21,037 nucleotides of DNA from an uncultured Azospirillum sp. (GCA_902489795.1 CABUBU010000027.1:1-21037); one strand, 5' to 3'; positions 7,292-14,411 are shown, counted from the first letter of the stretch. Numbers and translations are program-made. Notes: generated by a model from the sequence alone, not told the origin.

Positions 7292-8867
7292 CTCGTTCCT
7301 TCCTTTTCAGCAGGCTTTTCGCCAGCGCCGCCACATCCATTACACCGGTTATTTTAGTCATAATGCAAAAAGTTACAACACCAAAAAAGCAAAGCAGCCC
7401 GAAAAGCGGCAATTTCACCCACAGGGAAAATTTGAGCCAGCCGCCGGTCAGAAGGTCAAGCGCCAGACCGCCGCCGCACAAAACGGCTCCCATAACCAGA
7501 GAACAAAAAGTCACCTTGCCGACATAAACCGCCAGTTCGCGTGAAAAGCTCCAGTATCCCCGTTTTTTCAGTCCGCGGACATACTGATAAAAGGAAACGA
7601 ACGCCGCCAGCGAAGTTGCCGCCGCAATCCCGGTATGCCCGAACGGCTTCATCAGCAGGAGCGAAAAGACCAGATTGGCCGCCAGCACCACCACGCTGTA
7701 TTTGACCGGGGTCCGGGTATCTCCGCGGGCAAAAAAGTTCGGCGTCATCGCTTTGACCATCACATACACCGGCAGACTGAGCGAATAGGCAATCACCGCC
7801 CGCGCTGTCATTTCGGTTTCAAAAAGCCCGAATTTTCCGTGCTGAAACAAAATATTGATGATCGGCTCGGCCAGAACGATGATGGCTGCCGCCGCCGGCA
7901 TCGACAGCAGCACCCCGTATTCGATCGCCTTGTCCTGCGTTTTCTTGGCTTCGCCGTCGCCACCGGCCTTGAGCTGACGGGAAAGGATCGGCAAAAGCGC
8001 CACCCCAATCGCTGCCCCCACCACGCCGAGCGGCAACTGCTGCAGGCGGTTGGCGTAATAGAGCCAGGAGATGGCGCCGGTTCCCACCAGCGAAACCAGA
8101 ATTGTGTCAACCATCATATTGATCTGATAAACTCCCGCCCCGAGCACTCCGGGCGCGATTCTTTTAAACAAAACGCGGATATCCTCACTTTTAAACAACC
8201 CCGGCAAATCATAAATAAGTGAAATGTTCACCCCTTCGCGGCGAAGAAAAAAGTTAAGCCAGACGATTTCCAAAACGCCGGCCAGCGTCACCCCGAGGGC
8301 AATCCGGTATACCGGCGTATCGACCACCGGCATAAACACCCAGACCGCGGCAATCATCGTCAGGTTGAGGATGACCGGCGCGGCCGCCGGCGCGGCAAAC
8401 TTACCGAAAGAATTGAGAATTCCGGACTGGAAAGACACCACCGAAACCAGCAGCAAAAAAGGAAAAGTGATTCGCGACAAAAAAGCGGCCAGCTCAATTT
8501 TGCCGGCATCATTAGCAAACCCCGGCGCCAATAACATCACCACCCACGGCATAATAAATTCCATCAGCAGCACGAAAAGCCCCAGACAAAACACCAACAC
8601 CGAAATTGCCCCGACTGCAAATTTTATCGCCTGCGCTTTGCCCTCGCCAACCAGTTTTTGCGAAAAAATCGGCACAAAAGCGCTGGTAAAAGCCCCTTCG
8701 GCAAACAAACTGCGAAACAGGTTCGGCAATTTAAACGCCACAAAAAAAGCATCGGAAACAGCGCCCGCCCCCAGATAATTGGCCAGCACCATATCGCGGA
8801 AAAAACCGGTGATTCGGCTGATGAGCGTCCAGCCGCCAAAGGTTGCAATTGATTTAAATAAAGACAT
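7284..8867 (-). CDS. murJ: Lipid II flippase MurJ (MviN)
   Basis: An inner-membrane flippase of the MOP superfamily that moves lipid II to the outer face for peptidoglycan synthesis. The 527-aa protein has the expected length for about 14 helices. The N-terminus is typical (SLFKSIATFGGWTLISRITG), followed by RDMVLANYLGAGAVSDAFFVAFKLPN and FAEGAFTSAFVPIFS, the strongest MurJ signature. The ATG at 8867 is used because the promoter (8914-8942) places the transcript start near 8907, and upstream in-frame starts at 8903 and beyond add unrelated residues. No good Shine-Dalgarno precedes it. It is the first gene of the five-gene minus-strand operon that ends at gloB. Confidence 0.95.
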   Translation of the reverse strand: MSLFKSIATFGGWTLISRITGFFRDMVLANYLGAGAVSDAFFVAFKLPNLFRSLFAEGAFTSAFVPIFSQKLVGEGKAQAIKFAVGAISVLVFCLGLFVLLMEFIMPWVVMLLAPGFANDAGKIELAAFLSRITFPFLLLVSVVSFQSGILNSFGKFAAPAAAPVILNLTMIAAVWVFMPVVDTPVYRIALGVTLAGVLEIVWLNFFLRREGVNISLIYDLPGLFKSEDIRVLFKRIAPGVLGAGVYQINMMVDTILVSLVGTGAISWLYYANRLQQLPLGVVGAAIGVALLPILSRQLKAGGDGEAKKTQDKAIEYGVLLSMPAAAAIIVLAEPIINILFQHGKFGLFETEMTARAVIAYSLSLPVYVMVKAMTPNFFARGDTRTPVKYSVVVLAANLVFSLLLMKPFGHTGIAAATSLAAFVSFYQYVRGLKKRGYWSFSRELAVYVGKVTFCSLVMGAVLCGGGLALDLLTGGWLKFSLWVKLPLFGLLCFFGVVTFCIMTKITGVMDVAALAKSLLKRKERDV

Positions 8868-8913
8868 CTTGTCAAACCCGTTTTTATTTTGTATAGTCGC
8901 CATCGACAACGGC

Positions 8914-8942
8914 ATTATATTGTAATAATTCAATAAATCCAA
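8914..8942 (-). promoter_or_regulatory. Sigma-70-type promoter of the murJ operon
   Basis: On the minus strand TTGGAT (8942-8937) and a perfect TATAAT (8919-8914) are 17 bases apart. The leader to the murJ ATG would be about 40 bases. It is back to back with the divergent promoter at 8972-9000, with about 29 bases between the two -35 boxes. Confidence 0.7.
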
Positions 8943-8971
8943 CCCGATTTTCTTTTGTTTACATTTTTTTA

Positions 8972-9000
8972 TTGACAAAATAGTTAATTATTGAGATAAT
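8972..9000 (+). promoter_or_regulatory. Strong sigma-70-type promoter of the 9047 gene
   Basis: A perfect TTGACA (8972-8977) and GATAAT (8995-9000) are 17 bases apart, in AT-rich DNA, about 46 bases before a gene with an AAGGAG ribosome site. It is among the best promoter matches in the window, so the small gene is probably well expressed. Confidence 0.8.
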
Positions 9001-9046
9001 AGACAAAAAGAAAAGGGAATACATCATTATATAAGGAGATAACCCT

Positions 9047-9433
9047 ATGGAAGAAAAATTACTAACCCCGGACATCGCTCGAAACGTTTTCAATAACGGA
9101 AAAGAGGCTCCCGATTTCTTAAGAAAAAGAGGCACTCACATTATCAGCACAGCTTCGGTAGAGGCGGCAAATGCCCAGCGTTCCGCCATCGCCAATTTGC
9201 TTGCAAGCAAGGGCAGCAAATGCTGGAGCGAGGCGCTGACTTATTGCCCGGAAGGCGAAAAAATGATGAAAAACGCCAACAAAGAATTGTTGGAAGGAAA
9301 ACGTATCTCCGGCGCAGAAATGTCCACTGTCAGCGCGGATCAGGCAGCCGAAATGGTCAAAAAAGCCGAACGACAGATAGAAAACAACAACCGGGCAATA
9401 CAGATGAGCAAAGAAAGTTATCTTGCCCGTTAA
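9047..9433 (+). CDS. Small soluble protein of unknown function
   Basis: A 128-aa protein that I do not recognise. It has no signal peptide or membrane segment. Composition suggests mostly helix: an N-terminal part with two Cys around residues 59-67 (KCWSEALTYC), then a charged, probably coiled C-terminal half (residues 73-122) rich in Lys, Glu, Asn and Ala. A clear promoter, AAGGAG 9 bases before ATG and a strong terminator right after make it a real, monocistronic gene. It diverges from murJ and is followed by the repeat-filled region. Codon use looks like that of its neighbours. Confidence 0.75.
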   Translation: MEEKLLTPDIARNVFNNGKEAPDFLRKRGTHIISTASVEAANAQRSAIANLLASKGSKCWSEALTYCPEGEKMMKNANKELLEGKRISGAEMSTVSADQAAEMVKKAERQIENNNRAIQMSKESYLAR

Positions 9434-9457
9434 ACATTCTCCTTATAAAAATCGTAA

Positions 9458-9492
9458 AGCTCCGGAATTTCCCGTTCCGGAGCTATTATTAT
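9458..9492 (+). terminator. Terminator of the 9047 gene
   Basis: A 10-bp perfect stem AGCTCCGGAA / TTCCGGAGCT (9458-9467 with 9475-9484) has a 7-base loop and is followed by the AT-rich run ATTATTATATT, 25 bases past the stop. Confidence 0.8.
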
Positions 9493-9618
9493 ATTCCGAG
9501 TTTACTCGGGGCCGAATGCAAAGGTGTCGTTAGACACCGTCTCCACACCAACGAGCGTGGGCAAACTGAAGGTTTGCATCTTTAACAGAACCCCGGGATC
9601 ACCCGGAGCTATTATTAT
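9477..9618. repeat. Structured element bounded by 16-bp direct repeats
   Basis: The 16-mer CCGGAGCTATTATTAT occurs exactly at 9477-9492 and 9603-9618. Between the copies lie packed inverted repeats: CCGAG/CTCGG (9496-9509), GGTGTC-gtta-GACACC (9523-9538), CCACAC/GCGTGG (about 9543-9560), GCAAAC/GTTTGC (9561-9577) and CCGGG-atca-CCCGG (9593-9606). An outer pair ATGCAAA (9516-9522) / TTTGCAT (9573-9579) would enclose two of the hairpins and is exclusive with GCAAAC/GTTTGC. It could be a palindromic insertion element or a structured RNA after the gene; the sequence alone does not decide. Confidence 0.55.
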
Positions 9619-9780
9619 TGCCGAAAACGATTTTCTGTCTTTTTCCGCACTGCTTTTCTTTCCCGATTCTCTTTCCCCGGGCAATATTTTTCCGTCATAC
9701 CGTTTCTTTTCCGCGTTTTTCTTTCCCGGCACTTCCGTCTCCGCATTTTCCTTTCCGGACATATTCCTTTCCCGGCAGAC
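9619..9780. repeat. Purine/pyrimidine-asymmetric tract with imperfect short repeats
   Basis: For about 160 bp the plus strand is dominated by T and C, with irregular recurrences of units like TTTTCTTTCCCGG, TTTCCCCGGG and TTCCTTTCCGG. Both strands have an open frame of about 98 codons here, but the products are low-complexity (Lys/Glu-rich or Phe/Ser/Pro-rich) and look like a by-product of the tract, so no gene is called. Confidence 0.5.
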
Positions 9781-9826
9781 AAAAAAGCCGATAAGCAAAA
9801 AACAAGAACTAGCTTAAAACGTCAAA

Positions 9827-9854
9827 CAAAAAGGCAACTGACGTTGCCTTTTTG
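9827..9854. terminator. Strong bidirectional hairpin terminator
   Basis: A 12-bp perfect stem CAAAAAGGCAAC / GTTGCCTTTTTG with a 4-base loop (9827-9838, 9843-9854) carries A- and T-runs in the stem. It could stop transcripts from either side of this gene-free region. Confidence 0.75.
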
Positions 9855-9872
9855 TCTGCAAGCTTTTTGTTA

Positions 9873-9920
9873 CGTCCCGGCAAGCAAGGGAAGCGGCAGC
9901 AACCGAAGCGAGCCGGGACG
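9873..9920. repeat. Stem-loop with 9-bp arms
   Basis: CGTCCCGGC (9873-9881) and GCCGGGACG (9912-9920) are perfect inverted repeats around a 30-base purine-rich loop. It sits just before the first copy of the 53-bp direct repeat. There is no T-run after it, so it is not an ordinary terminator. Confidence 0.6.
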
Positions 9921-9926
9921 CCAAAG

Positions 9927-10100
9927 GTACAAAAGGTACGTAACCGGACAGTTTATCCGTAATTTCCGTACCAATCACCGTTGCACAATTTATAAAATGC
10001 GGAGAACGAGGTGAGTAGTAAGAAATAAGGAAAATTGCGAGAGAGCGTACAAAACGGTACGTGATCGAGCAATTTATCTGTAATTTCTGTACTAATCACC
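9927..10100. repeat. Two diverged copies of a 53-bp direct repeat inside nested palindromes
   Basis: Copy A is 9927-9979 and copy B is 10047-10100, with a period of 120. They start GTACAAAA and end AATCACC. By hand alignment they match at about 45 of 53 positions, plus one extra C in B, and all eight differences are transitions. Around copy B lie nested inverted repeats: CGTAC/GTACG (10046-10061), AAATTGC/GCAATTT (10032-10075), and outer 10-bp arms ATAAAATGCG (9992-10001) / CGCATTTTAT (10108-10117), the last overlapping the yccA stop. No gene is seen here. Confidence 0.6.
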
Positions 10101-10113
10101 CGTTATACGCATT

Positions 10114-10851
10114 TTATTTGCGGTCGCCCATCAAACGCAGCAAAGCCAGAAACAAGTTGATAAAATCAAGATACAACTCCAAAGCGCCGACGACAACCTT
10201 GCGGGTCATCGTATCGTCGTTGTCAGCCGACATATAGATCTGACGGATTTTCTGCGTGTCGTAAGCGGTCAGACCGGTGAAGACAACGACGGAAACGATC
10301 GACAGAACATAATAAAGAGCCGGACTCTGCATAAACAGATTAACCACCGCGGCAATGATAATGCCCCACAGGCCCATTCTGAGAAAGGCGCCCATTGAGG
10401 TCAGGTCACGTTTGGTCACCGTGCCGTAAATGCTCATGGCGCCGAACATCGCCGCCGTAATCAGAAAGACGCGAACCATGCTGGCGCTGGTATAAACCAG
10501 AAAGATCGGCGCCAAAGACGCGCCCATCAAGGCCGAATAGAGCCAGAACACGCCGCGCACCTGCGCCAGGGTTCCGCTGGTTAAGACCCAGTTGAAACCG
10601 AAAATGACGATCAAAGGCGACAACAGAAACAGCCAGCCGAGAACCGACATGCCGCCGGTCTGCGGGTTAAACATCATGGTGATCAGCGAAGTGTTGGCGA
10701 CCAGGAAAGCGACCGCAGCGGTAACCGCCAGCGCGCCGGCCATGTAATTGTAAACGCTGACCAGATAGGCACGCAAACCGTCGTCAACGGTGGTTCTTTG
10801 CACCCCGACGTCGGTATAGTTCTTTTGCAAATCAACTTTTTCTTTAAACAT
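10114..10851 (-). CDS. Bax inhibitor-1/YccA family membrane protein
   Basis: A 245-aa protein with about seven membrane helices after a soluble 30-residue N-terminus. The family signature TGLTAYDTQKIRQIY is near residues 193-207, and the C-terminus GALELYLDFINLFLALLRLMG is close to the consensus of proteobacterial BI-1 proteins. Relatives include E. coli YccA, an inhibitor of FtsH proteolysis, and calcium-leak proteins such as BsYetJ; which activity applies here is unknown. The start has GAGGAG upstream, and a good promoter lies at 10887-10915. It is transcribed alone or by read-through from the dnaB operon, whose last gene ends 70 bases upstream. Confidence 0.93.
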   Translation of the reverse strand: MFKEKVDLQKNYTDVGVQRTTVDDGLRAYLVSVYNYMAGALAVTAAVAFLVANTSLITMMFNPQTGGMSVLGWLFLLSPLIVIFGFNWVLTSGTLAQVRGVFWLYSALMGASLAPIFLVYTSASMVRVFLITAAMFGAMSIYGTVTKRDLTSMGAFLRMGLWGIIIAAVVNLFMQSPALYYVLSIVSVVVFTGLTAYDTQKIRQIYMSADNDDTMTRKVVVGALELYLDFINLFLALLRLMGDRK

Positions 10852-10886
10852 AGGTTTCTCCTCAAAATAGACACGTAACTGTACTC

Positions 10887-10915
10887 AATATAGCTTTTAA
10901 ATTCGCGCAAATCAA
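10887..10915 (-). promoter_or_regulatory. Sigma-70-type promoter of the YccA-family gene
   Basis: On the minus strand TTGATT (10915-10910) and TATATT (10892-10887) are 17 bases apart, in the gap between the preceding gene's stop and the yccA ATG, leaving a leader of about 30 bases. Confidence 0.65.
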
Positions 10916-10920
10916 GCAGA

Positions 10921-11631
10921 TTACTCATAAGCGTATAACAACCCGCCGTTTTGTTTCAGCCAGCGGCGGCCGGATTCAGCAAAAGGACAGAGCGTTTTGA
11001 CGCAGTTCCAGAAAGCCTTCGAATGATCACGGTGCCGCAAATGCGCCGTTTCGTGCGCAATCAGATAATCGATTGCGTTCATCGGCGCCAGGGCGATTCG
11101 CCAGTTGTAATTGATGTTGTTTAAGCTGGAACAGCTGCCCCAGCGTGATTTGGTGTCCTTAATCGTCACCCGGTTAACCCGGCAGCCGATCAGCGCCGCT
11201 TTCTGCCGGGAAAGTTCAAGCAGCCTTCCGGCGGCCTCGCGACGGATAAAATCTCGCACCCGGCGCGGCAGGAAAGCCGCTTCTCCGGACACTTTCAGTT
11301 CGCCGTTTTCGATAAACGCGCCGACTTTCAAATCCGGACAATGGCGGATTGTCACTTTTTCGCCGAACAGGCTGATCTCTTCCCCGTCGGCAAACGGCCG
11401 GCTTTCCGGCACCGCCAGCAGATGCGCCTCTATCCAGCCGCGGTTTTCTTCAACGAATTTCAACGCCCGTCCGATCGGACACGACGGCGGCAGGTTAAGC
11501 ACCGCCTGCCGTTCCTTTGGGTCGATTCTGAGCGCCAGTCGCCGGCAGCGGGGCGGCGACACGACTTTCAGCGGCAGACCCACAGCCCGCTCGATTTCAA
11601 ACGTCTTTCCAGTCAACAATGTAATCTTCAT
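10921..11631 (-). CDS. YgjP-like zinc metallopeptidase (DUF45, M48-related)
   Basis: A 236-aa soluble protein of the YgjP/DUF45 family. The zinc motif is HETAHLRHRDHSKAFW, giving H193, E194, H197 and probably H203. The preceding block DTKSRWGSCSS is equally typical. The physiological substrate of the family is not settled. The ATG overlaps the end of the UPF0260 gene by 35 bases, with GGAAG upstream, so the two are translationally linked; it is the last gene of dnaB-ycgN-ygjP. Confidence 0.9.
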   Translation of the reverse strand: MKITLLTGKTFEIERAVGLPLKVVSPPRCRRLALRIDPKERQAVLNLPPSCPIGRALKFVEENRGWIEAHLLAVPESRPFADGEEISLFGEKVTIRHCPDLKVGAFIENGELKVSGEAAFLPRRVRDFIRREAAGRLLELSRQKAALIGCRVNRVTIKDTKSRWGSCSSLNNINYNWRIALAPMNAIDYLIAHETAHLRHRDHSKAFWNCVKTLCPFAESGRRWLKQNGGLLYAYE

Positions 11632-12106
11632 AATGCTTGACTTCCGATTCGGAAATGATCAGCCGGCCGCGCACCGATTGAAAAGCACGGTGAACGCTGT
11701 CTTTGTCGCCGCTCACCAGCGGATGCCATTCGGGCAGATCATGACCGTTGTCCAGCAGCCAGTAAGCGCAGGTTTTCGGCAGCCAGCGCGGTTTTTCGCG
11801 AATGGCTTGCAGGTCGACGCTGCGGCAGTCGGGAACTTTCTCAAAGCGGTTTTCATAGATCCGGCACAAACAGCTTTTAGCGTCAAGAAAACGGCAGCGC
11901 ACGCAGGTAAAATGTATTTTGCCGTCCATTTCCAGTTTGTTAAGGCAGCATTTGCCACAGCCATCGCACAAAAGTTCCCATTCGGCCGGGCTCATATCCT
12001 CCAGCTTCTTTTTTTTCCAGAACTCTGGTTCGACCGCGTTTTTGGCTTCCGCCGCCGGATCGCGCCGGGCAATGGTAACGATGTAGCGTTTCTTTTCTTC
12101 TGTCAT
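11597..12106 (-). CDS. UPF0260 (YcgN) family Cys-rich protein
   Basis: A 169-aa protein with the family layout: FWKKKKLEDMSPAEWELLCDGCGKCC near residues 29-54, then further Cys at 68, 71, 79, 81 and 94 (ending FEKVPDC). The cysteine pattern belongs to the CxxCxxCC putative zinc- or iron-chelating domain; the function is unknown. The start is the ATG that shares one base with the dnaB stop (TAATG), giving the correct family length; a longer reading into dnaB is rejected. Confidence 0.92.
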   Translation of the reverse strand: MTEEKKRYIVTIARRDPAAEAKNAVEPEFWKKKKLEDMSPAEWELLCDGCGKCCLNKLEMDGKIHFTCVRCRFLDAKSCLCRIYENRFEKVPDCRSVDLQAIREKPRWLPKTCAYWLLDNGHDLPEWHPLVSGDKDSVHRAFQSVRGRLIISESEVKHYEDYIVDWKDV

Positions 12107-13572
12107 TATCCAATCTGCTCCGGCAGCTGGTTGTCCTCGATCGGATCGGTAAACAGGGCATATTCTCCCTGCCATCCGAGCTTGACCGTACCGGTCGGCC
12201 CGTGGCGGTGTTTGCCGATAATCACGTCCGCCCGATGACGGGTAGCCTGCATCCGCTGTTCCCACTTGTCGTGTTTTTCCGGCGAATAGTTTTTGTCGGT
12301 TTCCTTCGGCTCTTCGTTCTGAATATAATAGTTTTCGCGATAAACGAACAGCACGATGTCGGCGTCCTGCTCGATAGACCCGGATTCGCGCAGATCCGAC
12401 ATCACCGGCCGCTTGTCGTCACGCATTTCAACCCCGCGGTTGAGCTGCGACAGGGCAATCACCGGCACGTTCAGTTCCTTGGCCATGATTTTCAGTCCGC
12501 GGGAAATTTCCGACAGCTCCTGCACGCGGTTGGCTTCTCCCCGGCTGGAAGAACCGGTAATCAGCTGAATATAGTCGATCACAATCAACCCCAGTCCCTT
12601 GCTTCTTTTCAGCCGCCGCGCACGGTTGCGGATGGCGTTGATAGTCAGCCCCGGGGTGTCGTCGATATAAAGCGGCATGCTTTCAAGCGACCGCACCACT
12701 TCGGCGATTCGCTCAAATTCGCCGTTGTCGATGTCGCCGTTGCGCATTTTCTGCGACGAAATGCCGGCCGCGCTGGAAAGCACGCGGGTGGCCAGCTGGT
12801 CGGCCGACATTTCGAGCGAAAAGAAAGCCACTCCGCGGGATTTTTCCTCCAGATTGCGGTCACGGTACATCCAATCAGCAACATTATAGGCAATGTTGGT
12901 GGCCAGCGCGGTTTTGCCCATCGCCGGACGGCCGGCCAGAATGATCAGGTCGGAATTGTTAAGCCCGCCGGTGCGCTTGTCCAAATTGTTCAGCCCGGTC
13001 GAAATGCCGGAAATTTTGCCTTCGCGCTGATAAGCTTTTTCAATCGTGTTCAAAGACTGGGTCAAAGCGTCGGAAAACTCGACGAAACCGCGTTGTCCGT
13101 CGCCTTTGTCGGAAAGTTCGTACAGCCGCTTTTCCGCTTCTTCGATCTGGCCCGAGGCGGAAGAATCGATATCCTCCTTCATCGCGTTGTTGACGATGTC
13201 AAAACCGGTAGCGATCAGTTCGCGGCGCAGATACTGGTCGTAAATGTACTGGGCATAATATTCCGGATTGGTCAGCGGCGAAGAGCTTTCCGCCAGCTTG
13301 ATCAGATATTTGTAACCGCCGACGTCGTTTAACACGCCTTCCTGCTCAAAATAGTTTTTCAGCGTGATGGTATCAGCCACATGCCCGCGGGAAATCAGTT
13401 TGGAAATGACCTCGAAGATTTTGGCATTTACCGCATCGGCAAAATGCGCCGGCTTCAGAAAGTCGGAAACCTGCTCAAAAGCCTTGTTGTTGGAAAGAAG
13501 GGCGCCCAAAAGCGCCTGTTCGGCCTCAATGTTCTGCGGCAGCGACGCCGCGTCGATCTTTTCCATTGCCAT
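12106..13572 (-). CDS. dnaB: Replicative DNA helicase DnaB
   Basis: The hexameric 5'-3' helicase that unwinds DNA at the replication fork and loads primase. At 488 aa it has the usual length. The N-terminal domain starts LPQNIEAEQALLGALL. The RecA-like domain has Walker A at G214-RPAMGKT-221, Walker B around LGLIVIDYIQL, and the conserved SDLRESGSIEQDADIVLFVYR and KHRHGPTGTV blocks. Between these last two sits a charged insert of about 35 residues (EEPKETDKNYSPEKHDKW and around), common in alphaproteobacterial DnaB. Start: ATG at 13572, with GGAG 13-16 bases upstream, a rather long spacing; a second ATG lies two codons on. It heads the dnaB-ycgN-ygjP operon and is preceded by paired DnaA boxes. 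Confidence 0.97.
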   Translation of the reverse strand: MAMEKIDAASLPQNIEAEQALLGALLSNNKAFEQVSDFLKPAHFADAVNAKIFEVISKLISRGHVADTITLKNYFEQEGVLNDVGGYKYLIKLAESSSPLTNPEYYAQYIYDQYLRRELIATGFDIVNNAMKEDIDSSASGQIEEAEKRLYELSDKGDGQRGFVEFSDALTQSLNTIEKAYQREGKISGISTGLNNLDKRTGGLNNSDLIILAGRPAMGKTALATNIAYNVADWMYRDRNLEEKSRGVAFFSLEMSADQLATRVLSSAAGISSQKMRNGDIDNGEFERIAEVVRSLESMPLYIDDTPGLTINAIRNRARRLKRSKGLGLIVIDYIQLITGSSSRGEANRVQELSEISRGLKIMAKELNVPVIALSQLNRGVEMRDDKRPVMSDLRESGSIEQDADIVLFVYRENYYIQNEEPKETDKNYSPEKHDKWEQRMQATRHRADVIIGKHRHGPTGTVKLGWQGEYALFTDPIEDNQLPEQIG

Positions 13573-13637
13573 AGTCGTTGTTATCTCCGTTGATCGTTTT
13601 TAACGGCTTCGTTGTAGCAGGAAATAAAATAAAAACA

Positions 13638-13643
13638 AATATA
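13638..13643 (-). promoter_or_regulatory. Possible -10 box of the dnaB operon
   Basis: TATATT on the minus strand lies in an AT-rich stretch (13618-13665), about 65 bases before the dnaB ATG. No good -35 is present at 17 bases; the DnaA box pair lies just where an activator or -35 region would sit. The overlapping plus-strand reading TATAAT (13640-13645) could serve the divergent gene. Confidence 0.4.
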
Positions 13644-13666
13644 ATCTTTCGCATTGCGCAATTAAC

Positions 13667-13687
13667 TTATCCACAGGCTGTGAATAA
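13667..13687. promoter_or_regulatory. Inverted pair of DnaA boxes upstream of dnaB
   Basis: TTATCCACA (13667-13675) and TGTGAATAA (13679-13687, reverse complement TTATTCACA) both fit the DnaA consensus TTATNCACA. They face each other across 3 bases, making a near-palindrome of 21 bp. Weaker partial matches follow at about 13690-13698 (GGGGATAA) and 13712-13720 (TTATCCTGA). The neighbouring AT-rich stretch lies on the dnaB side. Confidence 0.7.
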
Positions 13688-13744
13688 CGGGGATAAACTT
13701 TCCGTATCGTGTTATCCTGAAAACAGCAAAAAGGATGGCTTGTC

Positions 13745-14386
13745 ATGTTAAACCAACTGAAAAAATACGAAGAAGAATATTGTTGCAACAACTATTGCGG
13801 AGACAACAAAGGCGACAATTTTCACTTTGAAGACCGCGGCAGCCGGCTGATTCTGACTGCGCCGCACGCTGTGCGCACCCTTCGCGACAACAGGCCGAAA
13901 GCGCCCGATCTCTTCACCGGCGCTCTGACCTGGCTGGCCGGCGAACAAAACGACGTTTCGACGATCATCCGCCGCCGCACGGGAGAAGAAAGAAACGCCG
14001 CCGCCGGCTTTATCATTGACCGGCAGCTTGCAGATCACGGTTTTCTTGACATCCACGGCATGAACGGCAGCCGGGAATTTGAACTGGCGGTCGGCACCGG
14101 CATTTTGCCGGCCACGGATTATGCGCCGGAACTGGAACTGATCGGCCGGCTGGCGGAAAAATACAAAATCCGCTGGGTGACAAACCATCCGGACTATACC
14201 GGCAGATTCGGCCTTGCCGGCAGCCTGCAGCGGCTGAACCCCCTGCCGCGGATTCTCCAGCTGGAATGGCGCTCCGACCTGCGCGACTTTTACCTTTTTC
14301 CCGCCAACGTGCTCGAACGCACGCTGCCCTTTCTTTCCGAACTGGCAGGCACCGCGGCGCTGTTTTTCCGGCAAAAGCGGACTTGA
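13745..14386 (+). CDS. N-formylglutamate amidohydrolase-like protein
   Basis: A 213-aa protein. The block LILTAPHAVRTLRDNR near residues 35-50, LDIHGMNG near residues 101-108 and the late LPRILQLEWRSDLRDF resemble the metal-binding and substrate-binding segments of N-formylglutamate amidohydrolase proteins (PF05013), which release formate or act on related N-acyl amino acids. The N-terminus is unusual: residues 1-32 are charged and carry CCNNYC, which is not part of that fold. Start: ATG at 13745, with AAGGAT 8 bases upstream. It diverges from dnaB and shares the DnaA-box region. No histidine degradation genes are nearby, so the substrate is open. The family call is moderate. Confidence 0.55.
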   Translation: MLNQLKKYEEEYCCNNYCGDNKGDNFHFEDRGSRLILTAPHAVRTLRDNRPKAPDLFTGALTWLAGEQNDVSTIIRRRTGEERNAAAGFIIDRQLADHGFLDIHGMNGSREFELAVGTGILPATDYAPELELIGRLAEKYKIRWVTNHPDYTGRFGLAGSLQRLNPLPRILQLEWRSDLRDFYLFPANVLERTLPFLSELAGTAALFFRQKRT

Positions 14387-14411
14387 CAGCCGACGAATTG
14401 CGTATTATTTT
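14383..14411 (+). promoter_or_regulatory. Promoter of the 14455 gene, overlapping the previous stop codon
   Basis: TTGACA (14383-14388) and TATTTT (14406-14411) are 17 bases apart. The -35 box contains the TGA stop of the preceding gene. The leader to the ATG at 14455 would be about 37 bases and has no Shine-Dalgarno. Confidence 0.6.

Noticed and set aside
6047..7357. 436-codon plus-strand open frame opposite nfu and DUF2333
   Set aside because: Antisense shadow of coupled, recognisable genes; no promoter or ribosome site and no family features.
9500..9600. tRNA or CRISPR repeat in the hairpin region
   Set aside because: No TPsiC-like GTTCGAATC, no CCA end or acceptor stem of proper length, and only two direct repeat copies with no regular spacers.
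9502..9798. 98-codon minus-strand frame and a similar plus-strand frame in the gene-free region
   Set aside because: Low-complexity products created by the purine/pyrimidine tract and hairpins; overlapping open frames on both strands; no promoter.
13573..13744. Possible chromosomal origin: DnaA boxes, AT-rich stretch, and genes diverging from this point
   Set aside because: Only two good boxes in about 170 bp, and on the lines I counted by hand the plus strand has more C than G on both sides, so there is no GC-skew switch. Promoter control is the simpler reading.
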